Shown: in pieces, positions 42,114 to 52,265 of the stretch
How the letters are laid out: each line of letters begins with the position of its first letter
How positions within the stretch are numbered: position 1 is the stretch's first letter
NCBI GenBank assembly: GCA_964030475.1
Contig: CAXIPT010000001.1
Location: 18,495,886 to 18,559,885, forward strand
Source of the DNA: Tethya wilhelma
Lineage: Eukaryota > Porifera > Demospongiae > Tethyida > Tethyidae
Length of the DNA stretch: 64,000 bases
Direction of reading: 5' to 3'
The notes under the pieces: generated by a model
Told to the model about the DNA's origin: nothing
Databases searched by the model: none
The model's input: only the letters and a program-made list of their open reading frames with translations
Program-made: the position numbers and the translations under genes

Positions 42114-45100
42114 CAGTTCCTCCAGGCCTACTACCAGACCCAGTCCAGTGCTCCTCTCATCGGCCATTATGCCAATGCCTGTCTTCAGACGATGAGGCTG
42201 ACCAAAGTCAGTGCCAGGAGGTTCCCTCCCTCCACCATTGAGATTGCCGTGAGTCCAATACCATATCTAGTGAATGTACATGAGATGACTCGCCCCGTGT
42301 GGTGTGCAGGCGGTGAAGAACCTGAACCCTCTCATCTGTCGGTTCTACTTCCTGGACGGGAAGGCCAAAGCCATGGGCGTCGACCCTTCTGCCACAGCTC
42401 ATGATGTCATCAGAGCACTGGCTGAGAAGATAGAGCTGCAGAATGTGGATGGTTGGGCCCTCTACGAGGTAGTACCACTGCATGCTGGTGTGTGTGTGTC
42501 CCTTAGTGCATCCATCTATTACCTTATACCGCTTAATTTTCGTGGTACTTACAGTAACTTTCGCGGTTTTCGCGGATCGAACGTTATCCGCGAAAATTGT
42601 TCAGCGAAAAATTGCGTGCTCATATGCGTGCGCACAGGAATGATATCAATCCGTGAAACTTATTCAATCCGCGAAAATTAAGTAACCTCGAAAATTAAGC
42701 GGTATACGGTATACTGCTAATGATGGAAGTCTCTCTCTCTCTCTTTCTCTCTGCCAGGTGAACCCAGAGACAGAGCACTTCATCAAGGCCCATGAGTACA
42801 TTGCTGATGTGTTGTCACAGTGGGAGAGGGACAAGAGGTCCTCCATGACCATGACCAAGTACACCACCGTCTCTCGTAAGACCTCCTACACAGCTGCTCT
42901 TGGAGGAGGGGACTCAAAGTTTGTGTTCAGGAAGAGGGTGTTCCGGAGGCCCAAGGAGATCCCCGAGGACCCAGTGGAGTACCACCTCATGTACGCTCAG
43001 GCCGTGCACTCTGTTGTCAAGGTGAGCTAGCACTGCCCCTTCCTTCCACAGTAATTACCACCCCCCTGTTAATTATTTGTAGATTGATGAGTTCCCAGTA
43101 AATGAGGCGGTGGCCCTCCAGCTGGCTGGCCTCCAGGCGCAGGTGCTCTGGGGGGACCACAATCCTTCCCTCACCTCCCGCTACGATGAGATAGAGCAGT
43201 TCCTCCCGGAGAGGATCATCACCCTCGACAAGAGCAAGACCAGGGACAGCTGGAAGAGGGCCATCGCAGAGGCCCACAAGGTAACTAGAGCAACCAGAGA
43301 GTAAGAACTTCAGAGAGGGGTTTTAGACAAAATATTCCAACATTTGGTATTGACCAGCTATAGTACCAGCTAGTGGTGAAATATTCCAACATTTGTGTAT
43401 TGGTGAGGCTCTCATTACCTCCATCCATTGCTGACTCATGGCCTGTACATGTGTTCATTGTGCAGAGATACGGGACAGGCAAGACAGAGATCCAGGCCAA
43501 GGTGTGGTACCTGACCTCCATCAAACACTACCCCCTCTACGGCAGCATGTTCTTCCACGTCTACTACAAGGGCTTCTGGTCGTACCCCAACAACCTCATC
43601 CTGGCCATAGACATCAATTCCATCAAGTTCGTCAACACCAAGAGCAAGCAGGTGAGAGAGTACAGCAGCTAGGTCATAGTGTGGGCTGGAACGGAAGGAC
43701 CTGCATGAAAGGTTGAGCATTATTGTTGGGCATTTTTACCGACATTGTTATATCCATAAGAATTACTTTATACTAAATTGTTCACTAGCCTAATTAAATA
43801 GTTTTAATTTAGTGTTCCTTCTGCTAACTATGATTAATAATTAACGAAAGGAGCAAACTCTATGTAGTGGTCATTAGTTGATTGTGTTGCCATGGTGTAT
43901 GTTGTTCAGATCATGGCTGAGTACAAGTACTCCCAGCTGGAGAGTGTGGCGGTGGACATTGTGGAAGATGCCGTCACTCTCCACATGAAGACAGTTGGTC
44001 CGGAGGAGCAGAGGAGCTTCAACTTTGAGACGGACAACAAGGAGGACATTGCCAACCTCATAGCCAGCTACTCCCCGGTCCACAGCAACTGGCAGAGGGT
44101 GGGGGAGGCCAAGACCAAGATAGTGAGTGCCAGACCACCTCCTAGTGTTGTCTGATGTTAGTAACCCCTGGGTGTGTCCAACAGATCAGAGTGTCGGAGG
44201 AGGACCGGGCCAAGATGTGGCAGGATGTGTGGGCGTGTCGCAAGTCGCTGGCCGTGGAGCACAAGATGCTGCAGGAACCTCCAGAGTCGGGCAACTTCCT
44301 CACCACCACCCTGAGACGCTACAACAGAGCCAGGCTGGAGAGGCTCAAGAAGGCTCGGGAGGAGAAGGACTTTGACAAGATCTTCAAGCAGTCTTTCTGG
44401 TCGTACTCCAAGAGCATGCTGAAGCAACCCCTGACCATCCTGGAGGGAGAGAAAGGGGGAGAGATGGAGGACATCGCTTTGAAGCTCTTCTTCACCTTAC
44501 AACAGCACGCAGGTGAGACACTCACACTAGGCCCGGGTAAAGAGACACTCACACTAGGCCCGGGTAAAGAGACACTCACACTAGGCCCGGATAAAGAGAC
44601 ACTCACACTAGGCCCGGGTAAAGAGACACTCACACTAGGCCCGGATAAATTATGCTTTTTTTCCTGCCTATTTTTCTTTTCTCTTCTGCCTGAAAGAACA
44701 CCTATTTTTCTTTCCCAAATTCTACCTATAATTTGCTTCAATTATGATAGTAATTCTGTGAATGATGAGTTTTTTGATGAAAAGGAAACTATTAAATGAC
44801 AATAGTAGGCAAATAGACAAAACTATACACATTGATTGTTGTACTGAAGCATTTATAGACATTTCAATATTGTCCTCCATGGCAGCCTATTAGTCAAATT
44901 GCTCAAATAAACACACTGCCACTCAGTACAGGTCCTAGAATAATGATCCTTTATCTGTATGAGTTGCTAGATTGTGCCTATTTTTCCAGAAAAATGCTCA
45001 TTGCTTTCAGCTACCTATTTTGTTCAAAATTATGCCAGCAGAATTTATCTGCATGGGTATAACTCACACCCTCTGCCTCAGTGGCTCTGAGTGCTGGTCC

Positions 45101-47218
45101 ATTAATCCCTCTCTCTCTCTGTGCAGGCATCGTCCCCTCCAGTGGGAGTGGTTTTGAGGAGGTGGACCCAGAGGACTGTGTCACCATGGTGCAGCTGGCC
45201 ATTCAGAAGTGCCTGGAGAAGGAGGCTCTCTGCAATGAGTTCTACCTGCAGCTCATCAAGCAGACCACGGACCAACCTGACCCCAACGGGCGCATCAACA
45301 TTCAGAACTGGCGGTTCCTGTGTCTGGTGTGTGGTGTGGTGGTCCCCAGGAACAGAGTCATCCTCAACTACCTGCAGGCCCACCTCAGGAGGTGTGGCCT
45401 CGACTCACACACTGAGGAGGGCAAGTTTGCACAGTTTGCAATGCAAGTACGTTCCATAGATCACTGCTGTGTTCACTGATATTGACACTGATATTGACAC
45501 TGATATTGACTGCTCTGATGTGGTCTGTCTCACAGTGTCTGTCAAGAACCCTCCAGACTAAGAACAGGAAGTACCCTCCTTCCTACAGGGAGGTACAGTG
45601 TGTCATTAGGAGGTGAGCCCTTCTCCTATACCATAGGGATGAGTCAATCAATGTGTGTGTGTTCTTTTCAGACGACCAATTCACGAACGGTTCTATTTCA
45701 TGGATGGCCAGTTCAGAGCCATAGAGTTTGACTCCTCAGCTACCACTCAGGAGGTAGACACAACACAAGAGTGCTGTCTTTGTCTGACATGAGTGGTTCA
45801 TGCTATCTCTTCTTGTTGTGAGCTCAGGTTGTGGAGGTGGTGAAGGATCGCATCGGTCTCCTGAAGAGTGCTCAGGGGTTCTCTCTCTTTGAGGTGTTTG
45901 GTCAGCTGGAGAGGAACATGCTCCCTGCGGAGAAGGTGGCTGACGCCATGTTCAAATGGGAGAAGTATGCCAGGAGTACCCACTCTCCAAAGATACTCAA
46001 GCTCACGTTCAAGGTAAGGCCCTCCACTGGCCAAAGATAACCCCTTCACTTCTGGTTGTGTCTTGAGTAGAAGCGGCTGTTCCTGAAGCCATTTATGAGC
46101 ATGAGTGACCCCGTGGAGTTCAACCTGCTCCTCCATCAGGCCATCGATGACATCGTCAGTGACAGGTTCCCTGTCACACCCTCGGAGGCTGTCTACCTGG
46201 CTGCACTCAGAGCTCAGGTCACCCTGGGCTCTTATACTGATGATAATGCCCTCGTGGACTATATGTAAGACCGGTCCATTATCCCAATGCGATCTCATAT
46301 ATTTATTATTGTCTTCTATTTCAACCAATTAGGACCATAATTGAAAGGTACATCCCCAAACCAATGCGTCAACGAGTCCGCCCTGAGGACATAGCCCGCA
46401 AGCACAAGGACTACTCTGACCTGTCTGAGTCCGAGTGCAACGAGGCCTACGTGTCCTTTGTGAGGCAATGGCCGCTCTATGGCTCTACCATCTTTGATGT
46501 GATCCAGGGTTACACCAGCACCCTGCCCAAGAACCTGTGGCTGGCCGTCAACCAGAATGGTATCCACATCCTGAAGAGACGGGACAAGGAGCCCCTCGTC
46601 ACCTACGACTACAAGAACATCGTCAACTATAGGTAAGACACAGACTAGCTTGTGACGATGATGATGTAATGATTACATCATTGATTTGTTTGGTATGTGC
46701 AGTCCGTCTCTGAAGAGTCTGATGATTGTGACTGAGAGTTTGACAAGAGGAACCAAGTTTGTCTTTAACACTAGTCAGGTATGATGTCATTATGACCTCA
46801 GCTAGTGACCTTATTATTATAGTGGTCGGCCATCACATGTCGTACATGTGTTGTGTGGCACACTTGGTCGTGTCAGGATTATCATGTTGGTCATGTAGTT
46901 GCATCATGTGGGTCAGGCCATTGCATCATGTGGGTCAGGCCATTGCATGTAGGCCTTGAGATCTGGTTTGGAAGTCAACTGGTATCTATAAATATACGAG
47001 TGGTATAATAATTTTTATTCTCTGCTCCAATGCCAGTAGTTCTACATAGTAGCTCAGTGGTAAGAGCACTCGACTAGAATTTGAAAGACCTGGGTTTGAA
47101 TCCCAGCTAGATCTTATCTGTTGACACCCCACAGCTAACAAATAGCAGAGAAACTATTATGCGTGTATGAGAAGTCATTCGCATGCACATTGTGGTGCTA
47201 TGACTATGCATGTATGAT

Positions 47219-47268
<50 letters not shown>

Positions 47269-47346
47269 GCCTCCCAAATTGCCCACCTGATCAAGGACTA
47301 CACTCACATCATTGTAGAGAAGCAGAGGAAGGGAACAAGAAAATAA
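23499..47346 (+). CDS. Myosin heavy chain with two MyTH4-FERM modules
   Basis: Actin motor of the MyTH4-FERM group. Exons before the gap: 23499-23538, 23638-23744, 23810-23872, 25057-25309, 25665-25990, 26064-26312, 26432-26581, 26687-26779, 26844-26969, 27154-27393, 27511-27671. After the gap: 38868-40283, 40388-40519, 40581-40739, 41029-41292, 41354-41551, 41831-42016, 43910-44122, 44185-44512, 45127-45446, 45536-45612, 45672-45753, 45838-46013, 46071-46264, 46333-46632, 46703-46778, 47269-47346. The motor has the P-loop GESGAGKT, switch [10 protein letters not shown] and switch [10 protein letters not shown]. About three IQ motifs and a charged helix follow, then MyTH4-FERM twice. No SH3 is visible between modules, unlike vertebrate MYO7A. 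About 2000 residues are present; the motor exon after TTPW is missing. Exons 40388-42016 are repeated at 42117-43651, probably an assembly duplicate. Class VII, XV or XXII-like cannot be settled by eye. Confidence 0.9.
23942..25015. mobile_element. 1.07-kb foldback element with CCCTAG-rich core
   Basis: Long inverted arms of roughly 230 bases run about 23942-24180 and 24795-25015; GGCAATTTTACATGACCTG at the left is mirrored by CAGGTCATGTAAAATTGTCC at the right. The centre (about 24430-24650) holds (CTAGGG)n followed by (CCCTAG)n, itself palindromic. It fills myosin intron 3. No gene is seen in it. Confidence 0.85.
25311..25555. repeat. 31-base minisatellite in myosin intron 4
   Basis: About seven or eight copies of a unit containing GAGCCATTGTTAGCTATGAT start within a few bases of the exon 4 splice donor. 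Successive copies alternate GATGGC and GATAGC. Confidence 0.9.
27941..28517. other. Assembly gap (run of N)
   Basis: 577 N positions, bounded by (CT)n on the left and (CA)n on the right. The missing myosin motor exon may lie here. Confidence 0.99.
28620..29232 (-). mobile_element. Interspersed repeat copy B (613 bases)
   Basis: Reverse-complement copy of 21908-22736 without the nested MITE. Its hairpin end GGAGTGTGGCTCGCTTCGCT...CCACGCTCC lies at the left. The flanks (ATAGCTATT left, ATATGGCATC right) occur joined without the element in the inverted segment near 35700-35730, which gives an empty site and precise borders. Confidence 0.85.
29542..35455 (+). CDS. LGR-type leucine-rich-repeat GPCR (5' and 3' incomplete)
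   Basis: A rhodopsin-family receptor with a leucine-rich-repeat ectodomain. Exons: 29542-29751, 29966-30046, 30170-30244, 30381-30566, 30871-30942, then a large exon 32092-35455 (a truncated duplicate is 31301-31990). Most small exons encode one LRR and are interrupted in phase 2 within a Leu codon, as in animal LGR genes. The hinge contains [16 protein letters not shown]. The 7TM core (about 33650-34480) resembles glycoprotein-hormone receptors: [56 protein letters not shown] and [21 protein letters not shown] Ser-rich cytoplasmic tail of about 300 residues runs into the N at 35456 with no natural stop. The signal peptide exon is not seen. The ligand cannot be predicted. Confidence 0.88.
31200..31990 (+). 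repeat. Direct duplicate of LGR large-exon start (copy 1)
   Basis: About 790 bases (intron end plus the first 690 bases of the large exon) recur at 31992-32782 with scattered single-base differences. Copy 1 ends abruptly at the N at 31991. This pattern fits two alleles placed in tandem by assembly. Confidence 0.88.
35457..35850 (-). repeat. Inverted copy of the LGR 5' flank (empty-site version)
   Basis: This segment is the reverse complement of 28518-29530 minus the 613-base element. It includes the CT tract, GTGATACAGGTTCAACAGGA, the GAGGCTACTACAACTGTATA stretch and the (GT)n. It starts right after the N at 35456, indicating a misoriented contig from the other haplotype or a true inverted duplication. 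Confidence 0.85.
35851..37691. other. Noncoding AT-rich contig sequence around the N at 37174
   Basis: A-rich low-complexity runs lie at about 36180-36490, a (CATA)n tract at about 36693-36740 and (CT)n just before the N at 37174. No convincing coding exon was found. If contig 35457-37173 is reversed it would lie upstream of the LGR gene. Confidence 0.5.
37692..38363 (-). CDS. Secreted or cell-surface protein fragment, unrecognised
   Basis: Two exons: 38363-38297 and 38123-37692. The first encodes a signal peptide, [23 protein letters not shown]. The second encodes a Ser/Thr/Asn-rich extracellular segment with several N-glycosylation sequons (NIS, NYT, NVS, NTS) and paired cysteines, for example [12 protein letters not shown] and DCFCLK. 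It ends at a GTATGA donor, so more exons must lie to the left, beyond the contig end at 37174 or in unsequenced DNA. The family was not recognised. It lies in a contig wedged within the myosin span and on the opposite strand. Confidence 0.6.
38364..38867. other. Upstream region of the secreted-protein gene plus microsatellites
   Basis: Contains (GT)n (about 38722-38800) running directly into (GA)n (about 38808-38865), then the N at 38867 where myosin coding sequence resumes abruptly with no splice acceptor. Confidence 0.6.
40796..40977. mobile_element. MITE-like element, ACCGCTTAATTTTCG type (myosin intron)
   Basis: The left end TATACCGCTTAATTTTCG and the right end CGAAAATTAAGCGGTATA are inverse of each other. 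The interior is rich in CGCGAAAATT words. It is present again at 42525-42706 because the host segment is duplicated. Confidence 0.85.
41606..41765. repeat. 49-base tandem repeat in a myosin intron
   Basis: About three and a half copies of a unit containing GGTATTGACCAGCTAGTACC. The equivalent place in the duplicate segment (about 43327-43402) has about one and a half copies. Confidence 0.85.
42072..43706 (+). repeat. Direct duplicate of myosin MyTH4-FERM exons (copy 2)
   Basis: Exons 42117-42248, 42310-42468, 42758-43021, 43083-43280 and 43466-43651 repeat 40388-42016 nearly base for base, introns and intronic MITE included. Differences are scattered single bases and tandem copy number. The copies meet at the single N at 42071 inside (CT)n. 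The first copy runs about 40330-42070. Confidence 0.9.
42525..42706. mobile_element. Second appearance of the 40796-40977 MITE
   Basis: It looks the same as 40796-40977 at the bases compared and lies at the same intron position, because the host segment is duplicated. It is not an independent insertion. Confidence 0.85.
44513..44646. repeat. Minisatellite with CACACTAGGCCCGG unit
   Basis: Five copies of a unit of about 27 bases (GAGACACTCACACTAGGCCC) begin at the donor of myosin exon 44185-44512. The reading frame stays open through them, but homology stops at the donor. Confidence 0.85.
47043..47114 (+). tRNA. tRNA-like sequence, probably pseudogene or SINE head
   Basis: A-box TAGCTCAGTGGTAAGAGC and B-box GGGTTTGAATCCC are spaced as in a tRNA. 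The D stem GCTC/GAGC and T stem CTGGG/CCCAG pair fully. The anticodon stem pairs 4 of 5, with loop CTAGAAT and apparent anticodon AGA, but there is no long variable arm expected of tRNA-Ser. The acceptor stem pairs only about 4 of 7. It lies in the last myosin intron. Confidence 0.5.
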
Positions 47347-47726
47347 ATGCAACATTGTCACTTAACATTATTACTCTATTTTATGTTTTATACTGCAGCA
47401 TGTGTTCAGATTATACTGTAGCAATTTCACTAATAAATTATTGCGTTTCAAGTAATCTCATATTATTGTGCATTTATTGAAACTATGATTATAATAATAA
47501 ATTATTGATGTCATCACTGAACAGCCATGTAGCCAAAGAAGATGAAAATTATCTGGGTTTTAGTCGATCAGTTTTCTGTTGACAATTAACTCATGCAGTA
47601 AAAATCAAACACCTTTACATGATGCATTTGCATAGCAAGCATTTGAATCAGTGTATACAATTCTACATCAACAATAAAAACTGTTATTCTCTCAAACAAA
47701 ATGAATGATAAGAAACATGGTATCTA
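47347..47726. other. Convergent 3' region of myosin and TMEM234
   Basis: Both genes end here. AATAAA overlaps the myosin stop region (about 47342), and AT-rich sequence follows. No coding signal. Confidence 0.55.
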
Positions 47727-48119
47727 TCAGACTTTTGACAGAACACAGAGAGTTACTCCTAATATTACCATGGCAACACCAACATATGTCCACCTTGAAT
47801 CCACTCTCTCTCCTAGTAGTTGTCCTGTTACCATGGTTACAATAAGGGTAAGAGAGTTTGCTATAGGGACGGCCAGTGAGATGTCCGCCTGAGCCAGGGT
47901 GACGTAGAAGAGCAGAGAGCCACTCTGGTTGAGGAGGAAGGGAACCAGGTGCTGCCACCTCACGACCAGGAACTGCAGCTCAGCTAGGAACTGCAACACT
48001 CTGTTTCCCTGCTTTATGTTTTCAATTCCTTCGCTGCCTTTCTTGATGAGCGGGTTGGTGATGCCCCAGATGAGTGCAACGGCCACCAGATACAAGGCAT
48101 GCTCTAATGCAGCAGACAT
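47727..48119 (-). CDS. TMEM234: TMEM234-like small multi-pass membrane protein
   Basis: A single-exon protein of 130 aa with about four hydrophobic helices, of the drug/metabolite-transporter fold. Matches to human TMEM234 include ALIWGITNPLIKKGSEGI, LVPFLLNQSGSLLFYVTLAQ, LAVPIANSLTLIVTMVTG and the C-terminal VILGVTLCVLSKV. The start ATG at 48119 gives MSAALEHALYLVAVALIWG, aligned with the human start. Molecular function is poorly known. It shares a 143-base head-to-head region with AQR. The lack of introns is unusual beside intron-rich neighbours. Confidence 0.9.
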   Translation of the reverse strand: MSAALEHALYLVAVALIWGITNPLIKKGSEGIENIKQGNRVLQFLAELQFLVVRWQHLVPFLLNQSGSLLFYVTLAQADISLAVPIANSLTLIVTMVTGQLLGERVDSRWTYVGVAMVILGVTLCVLSKV

Positions 48120-48262
48120 AGCTACCTGGTAATAGGTCGTCAGGAGTAGCTGAATGGTGCGCATTATTTAGAAACCAAGACTCACATGGCGTATTCAGGT
48201 ATGAAGATGCACTAAAAGATATCCTAGCACACTGTACTGACACGAGCTGGTGGAGTTAGTCA
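48120..48262. promoter_or_regulatory. Head-to-head region of TMEM234 and AQR
   Basis: 143 bases lie between divergent start codons. Inferred shared promoter. Confidence 0.5.
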
Positions 48263-50690
48263 ATGTCTGATAAGCCTACATCATGGAGCGTACAATCATG
48301 GCGTGTTCTGATCGCTGCAGGTGGTTTTGGCAGCCGAGGGAAGGGGAAGAGAAGGTTTGCTCCTCAAGGTGTGTGGCGCTCCAGTGACGTGAGGGCGGAC
48401 TCTGACCTCCCCGCCGTGGTCTTCCTCCAGCGGCCCTCTCTCCTGCAGCCTCCTCACATCACCAGCGCACTACACCAACCACACCAAAAGGTCAAAGGTC
48501 GAGACAAGGACGAGTTCTACCTTGCAGAGCTGGCAGGCAACTTCTGGGGTCCTAATGTAGCGGATCATGTGACCTATAACAAGGAGTTGATAGAGGGGGT
48601 GTACGGCACTTTGAGGAGGACCAAGTGAGTTGTGGGGGTTGATCATGGGCACTTGAGCTCATGAATTATTTTAGAATTCTTCACACCATGGTTCACGCCC
48701 CCTTATTGACATAGTACCAGTGTCCCTGTCAATCTCTCTGTCTTCTAGTGGTCACTATCTTCATTGTTGAGCTCATGTGTGTGTGTTCTCTCTTGTTGGT
48801 AGGTTTGCCTACAGGCCCATTATGAGTCTGGAGTACAGCCAGTACCTGGAGAACTACCTCTGGCCCCTCTTCACACCAGAGAGGGTGAGGCACTAGCTAG
48901 CACCAAGAGACATTGCCACATCTCCCTCTCTCTCTTTTGATACACAGGCTTCTCCAGCATACATAATGTCAATTGTGCTCATGGTAAATGAGAAGTGGAG
49001 GGAGAGAGTGCCCCTGTGGGATTGCTTCGTTAACTCACCCTCTGCCTTCCCTGAGTTCTTTCGTCTAGTTTTGGATGCTTGTTCTTCTGATCTTCAAGTA
49101 AGTCATCCCTTGTNGTGTGTGTGTGTTTGTTCCTCTCACTAGGTAGAGGACTTCACTCTGAAGGAAAAAAGTATGCTGCTCATATTCCTGGTCCACAGTT
49201 TCAACAGTTTGGTGAGTGAGTTGGTTCATTTGTGATGAGGTTGGCCAGACCCCCTTTCCCCTCTCCTTCAGGAGGTTGATCTGGTGAGGGAACAGGTTCA
49301 AAGATTAGTCTCCCTCTCCATATGGGGCCATCTCCCTCCGTCAAGGCTTCAAGATGAGTTGGCCAAGACTCCTAAACTCAAGAAATATTGGAATGCTCTT
49401 CAGAAGAAGGACAGCCAGCTGAGTGATGATGCCCAGATGAGGTAGGTCCCATTGTTCTGCTAGTGTGGTAACTGCAGGTGGTCCATCCCTCCCTTAGAGT
49501 TCAGAAGGAGAGAGCCTTTCTTTGGAAAATGATGGAGCAATTCTTCTCTGTTCTCTCCTCCATCCAGTCTGCTGGTGAGTTACTCTTGGCCTAGCTGCAC
49601 ACACTGCCACTCCATCAATGACTGCAGGGGCTGTCAGTGAAGACAGTGTCTGCTATTGTGAGAGGTTTCTGGAGCTGGTCATAGACCTGGAGGCCCAGCT
49701 TCCAACCAGAAGGTTCTTCAATATCCTCCTGGACAGCAGCCATCTCCTGGTGAGCCTTCCCTAGCCCCCCTCCTGTGGTATACTGTGGTCCTCCCCTCCT
49801 CTCCTAGGTGAGGTGTCTGTTGAGTCCTCTGGTGAAGAGACAACCCGAGGGCAGACTCTTCAAGAGGCTCCTGGAGAGGGTTCAGTTCTACTCTGGCTTT
49901 GAGATCAACGACGCCACTGGCGCAGCTCTCTCTGACCATGAAATGACTGACCACCATTACAACAAGATTGTCTCCCTTCAGGTGAGGCCCTGCTCCAGCT
50001 CCTGCCTACTTCCACTCTCTCTCCCTTGCAGCGGGCGGCCTTCAAGCTCTACCCTCCTCTGAGGCCCTTTGCTCTCACTAATGTCGCCAGCGTTGACACT
50101 AGAAGTGGACTGCTCAAGCACTTCTCCTCTCTTAGGTCAGATGGTTACCATGGCAATGACTACAGCTGTTAACCTTTGACCTCTGACTCCTTCCAGTCAC
50201 GAGACGCTACGAACGGTGGCAGAACATTTGCACCTTGTTTCAGAGACTGGACCGACCTTTGACCCCCAGCTGTTACTGGAGCTGATAGTGTGTCACCACG
50301 AGAGGCGTCCCTCCCAATTAGAGGCAATCAACGACATGCCATTGTATCCCACGGAGCAGATCTTGTGGGATGAGAACATTGTTCCCTCGGAGTTTTACTC
50401 CGGAGAGAGTGAGTCAGACTGACCGTTTCCAATACCGTATACCTACCTCCAAGTTTATGCACAAAAAGTTCTAAAATTTTCATCATAATACGAAATGCAG
50501 GAAAATATTGTGTCGTGAAAATTTGAGGTGTACCATATGTACATGTATGAAATATTTTTGATCTAATTGTGTATGATCTGTCTCTCTCTGTAGCGTGCTT
50601 GGCTCTGCCTAAACTCAACCTCCAGTTTCTCACCATCCATGACTACCTCTTGAGGAACTACACCTTGTTCAGACTGGAGTCGACATGTAC

Positions 50691-50754
<64 letters not shown>

Positions 50755-51020
50755 TTCTGCCATTGAGCTATTGCCCTCTTCCCCTGTAGATGAGATCCGT
50801 GAAGACATTGAGGATGTGGTGAGTCGTATGAAGCCATGGAGAAACACAGAGGGAGCCACAGAGTTTGCTGGTTGGGCTCGCATGGCCCTGCCCATATCCT
50901 CCTTCTCTGTGGTGGAGGTGGGGAAGCCTAATGTCGGGGAGAACAGGCCTTCCAGAGTGCGTGCTGACATCAAGGTTGAGCTGAACGTAGCTACCTCTGT
51001 CAAAATGGAGTGGGAAGGTA

Positions 51021-51109
<89 letters not shown>

Positions 51110-51110
51110 N

Positions 51111-51190
<80 letters not shown>

Positions 51191-52216
51191 TTCTCTCTCT
51201 TTCAGCTCACTGATGTGTGTTTGTTTCCCCCTCAGCTCTGAGGAGACATGACGTGTGTTTCCTGGTGAGTGTTGATGCCAGGATGGCTCAGAATGAGCAG
51301 TTTGATTGGAGCAGGCCATTTGTCCCTCAAGTTGGTCTTGAGGTGGTGAGAGGGTGTGAGGTGGAGGGACTCCTGGATGACGATGGGAAGGTCATCGAAG
51401 AGGGTCCAGAGGTCAAACCCCAGCTAACAGGCAACACTAGGACGTATCGTGTGTGGCTGGACACCAATCAGTACCAGCAGGACATGGCCTCCATCTTGGA
51501 GGGACACCAGGTGAGCTAGCTAGCCAGCCATGGTGATGGTCCTATGGCTAGTTGTCACCTGTGTCTCTTCCCCCCCCCCTCTAGGATGTCTACGAGTCTT
51601 TCAACATCTTCATGAGGAGAAAACCAAAGGAGAACAACTTCAAGGTGTGTGGTTGGTGGGCATTAATTAGAAAGACCCCCTCCATAATTACTAAAGGATT
51701 GCCTCATTATAATCCGGTACAGTCTCTAACTGTTTACCATCAGGAAAGAGAGGGTAGGCTGAGGTAGAGTTGGCCCTATCCACACTATAAATCACAAATA
51801 AATAGCATGCTCCAGACGGGTGGTTACATTAATTTTACATTAATGTGTCCTTGTTGATTTTATAGGCTGTCTTGGAGACCATTAGGGACTTGATGAATGC
51901 TGAGTGTGCAGTTCCTGAGTGGCTCCATGACATCTTTGTTGGGTATGGGGAGCCGTCAGCTGCTCACCACTCCAACCTCAGCTCCTCGGCCTCAGCTCTG
52001 GACTTCAATGACACCTTCCTCTCCTTCGAGCACCTCCAGGCCTCCTTCCCCAGCCACACCATCCAGGTATGGAGGAGCCTCTAATGCCTGTCACATCATG
52101 TGATGTGTGTCTCTGCCATTGCAGTGCTCCACTGATGACCCCAGCCAACTGATACCACCTTTTAAGTAAGATACTTTATGAATTACTGTTAATGTATATC
52201 TCTGCAGAACTTTAAC

Positions 52217-52265
<49 letters not shown>

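Noticed and set aside
41740..42195. Frame joining a myosin exon to the next contig through the N at 42071
   Set aside because: It is out of frame with the FERM exon and crosses an assembly join.
50768..51319. Open frames of Ser-Leu or Arg-Glu repeats around 51000
   Set aside because: These are six-frame shadows of the (CT)n tract in an AQR intron.
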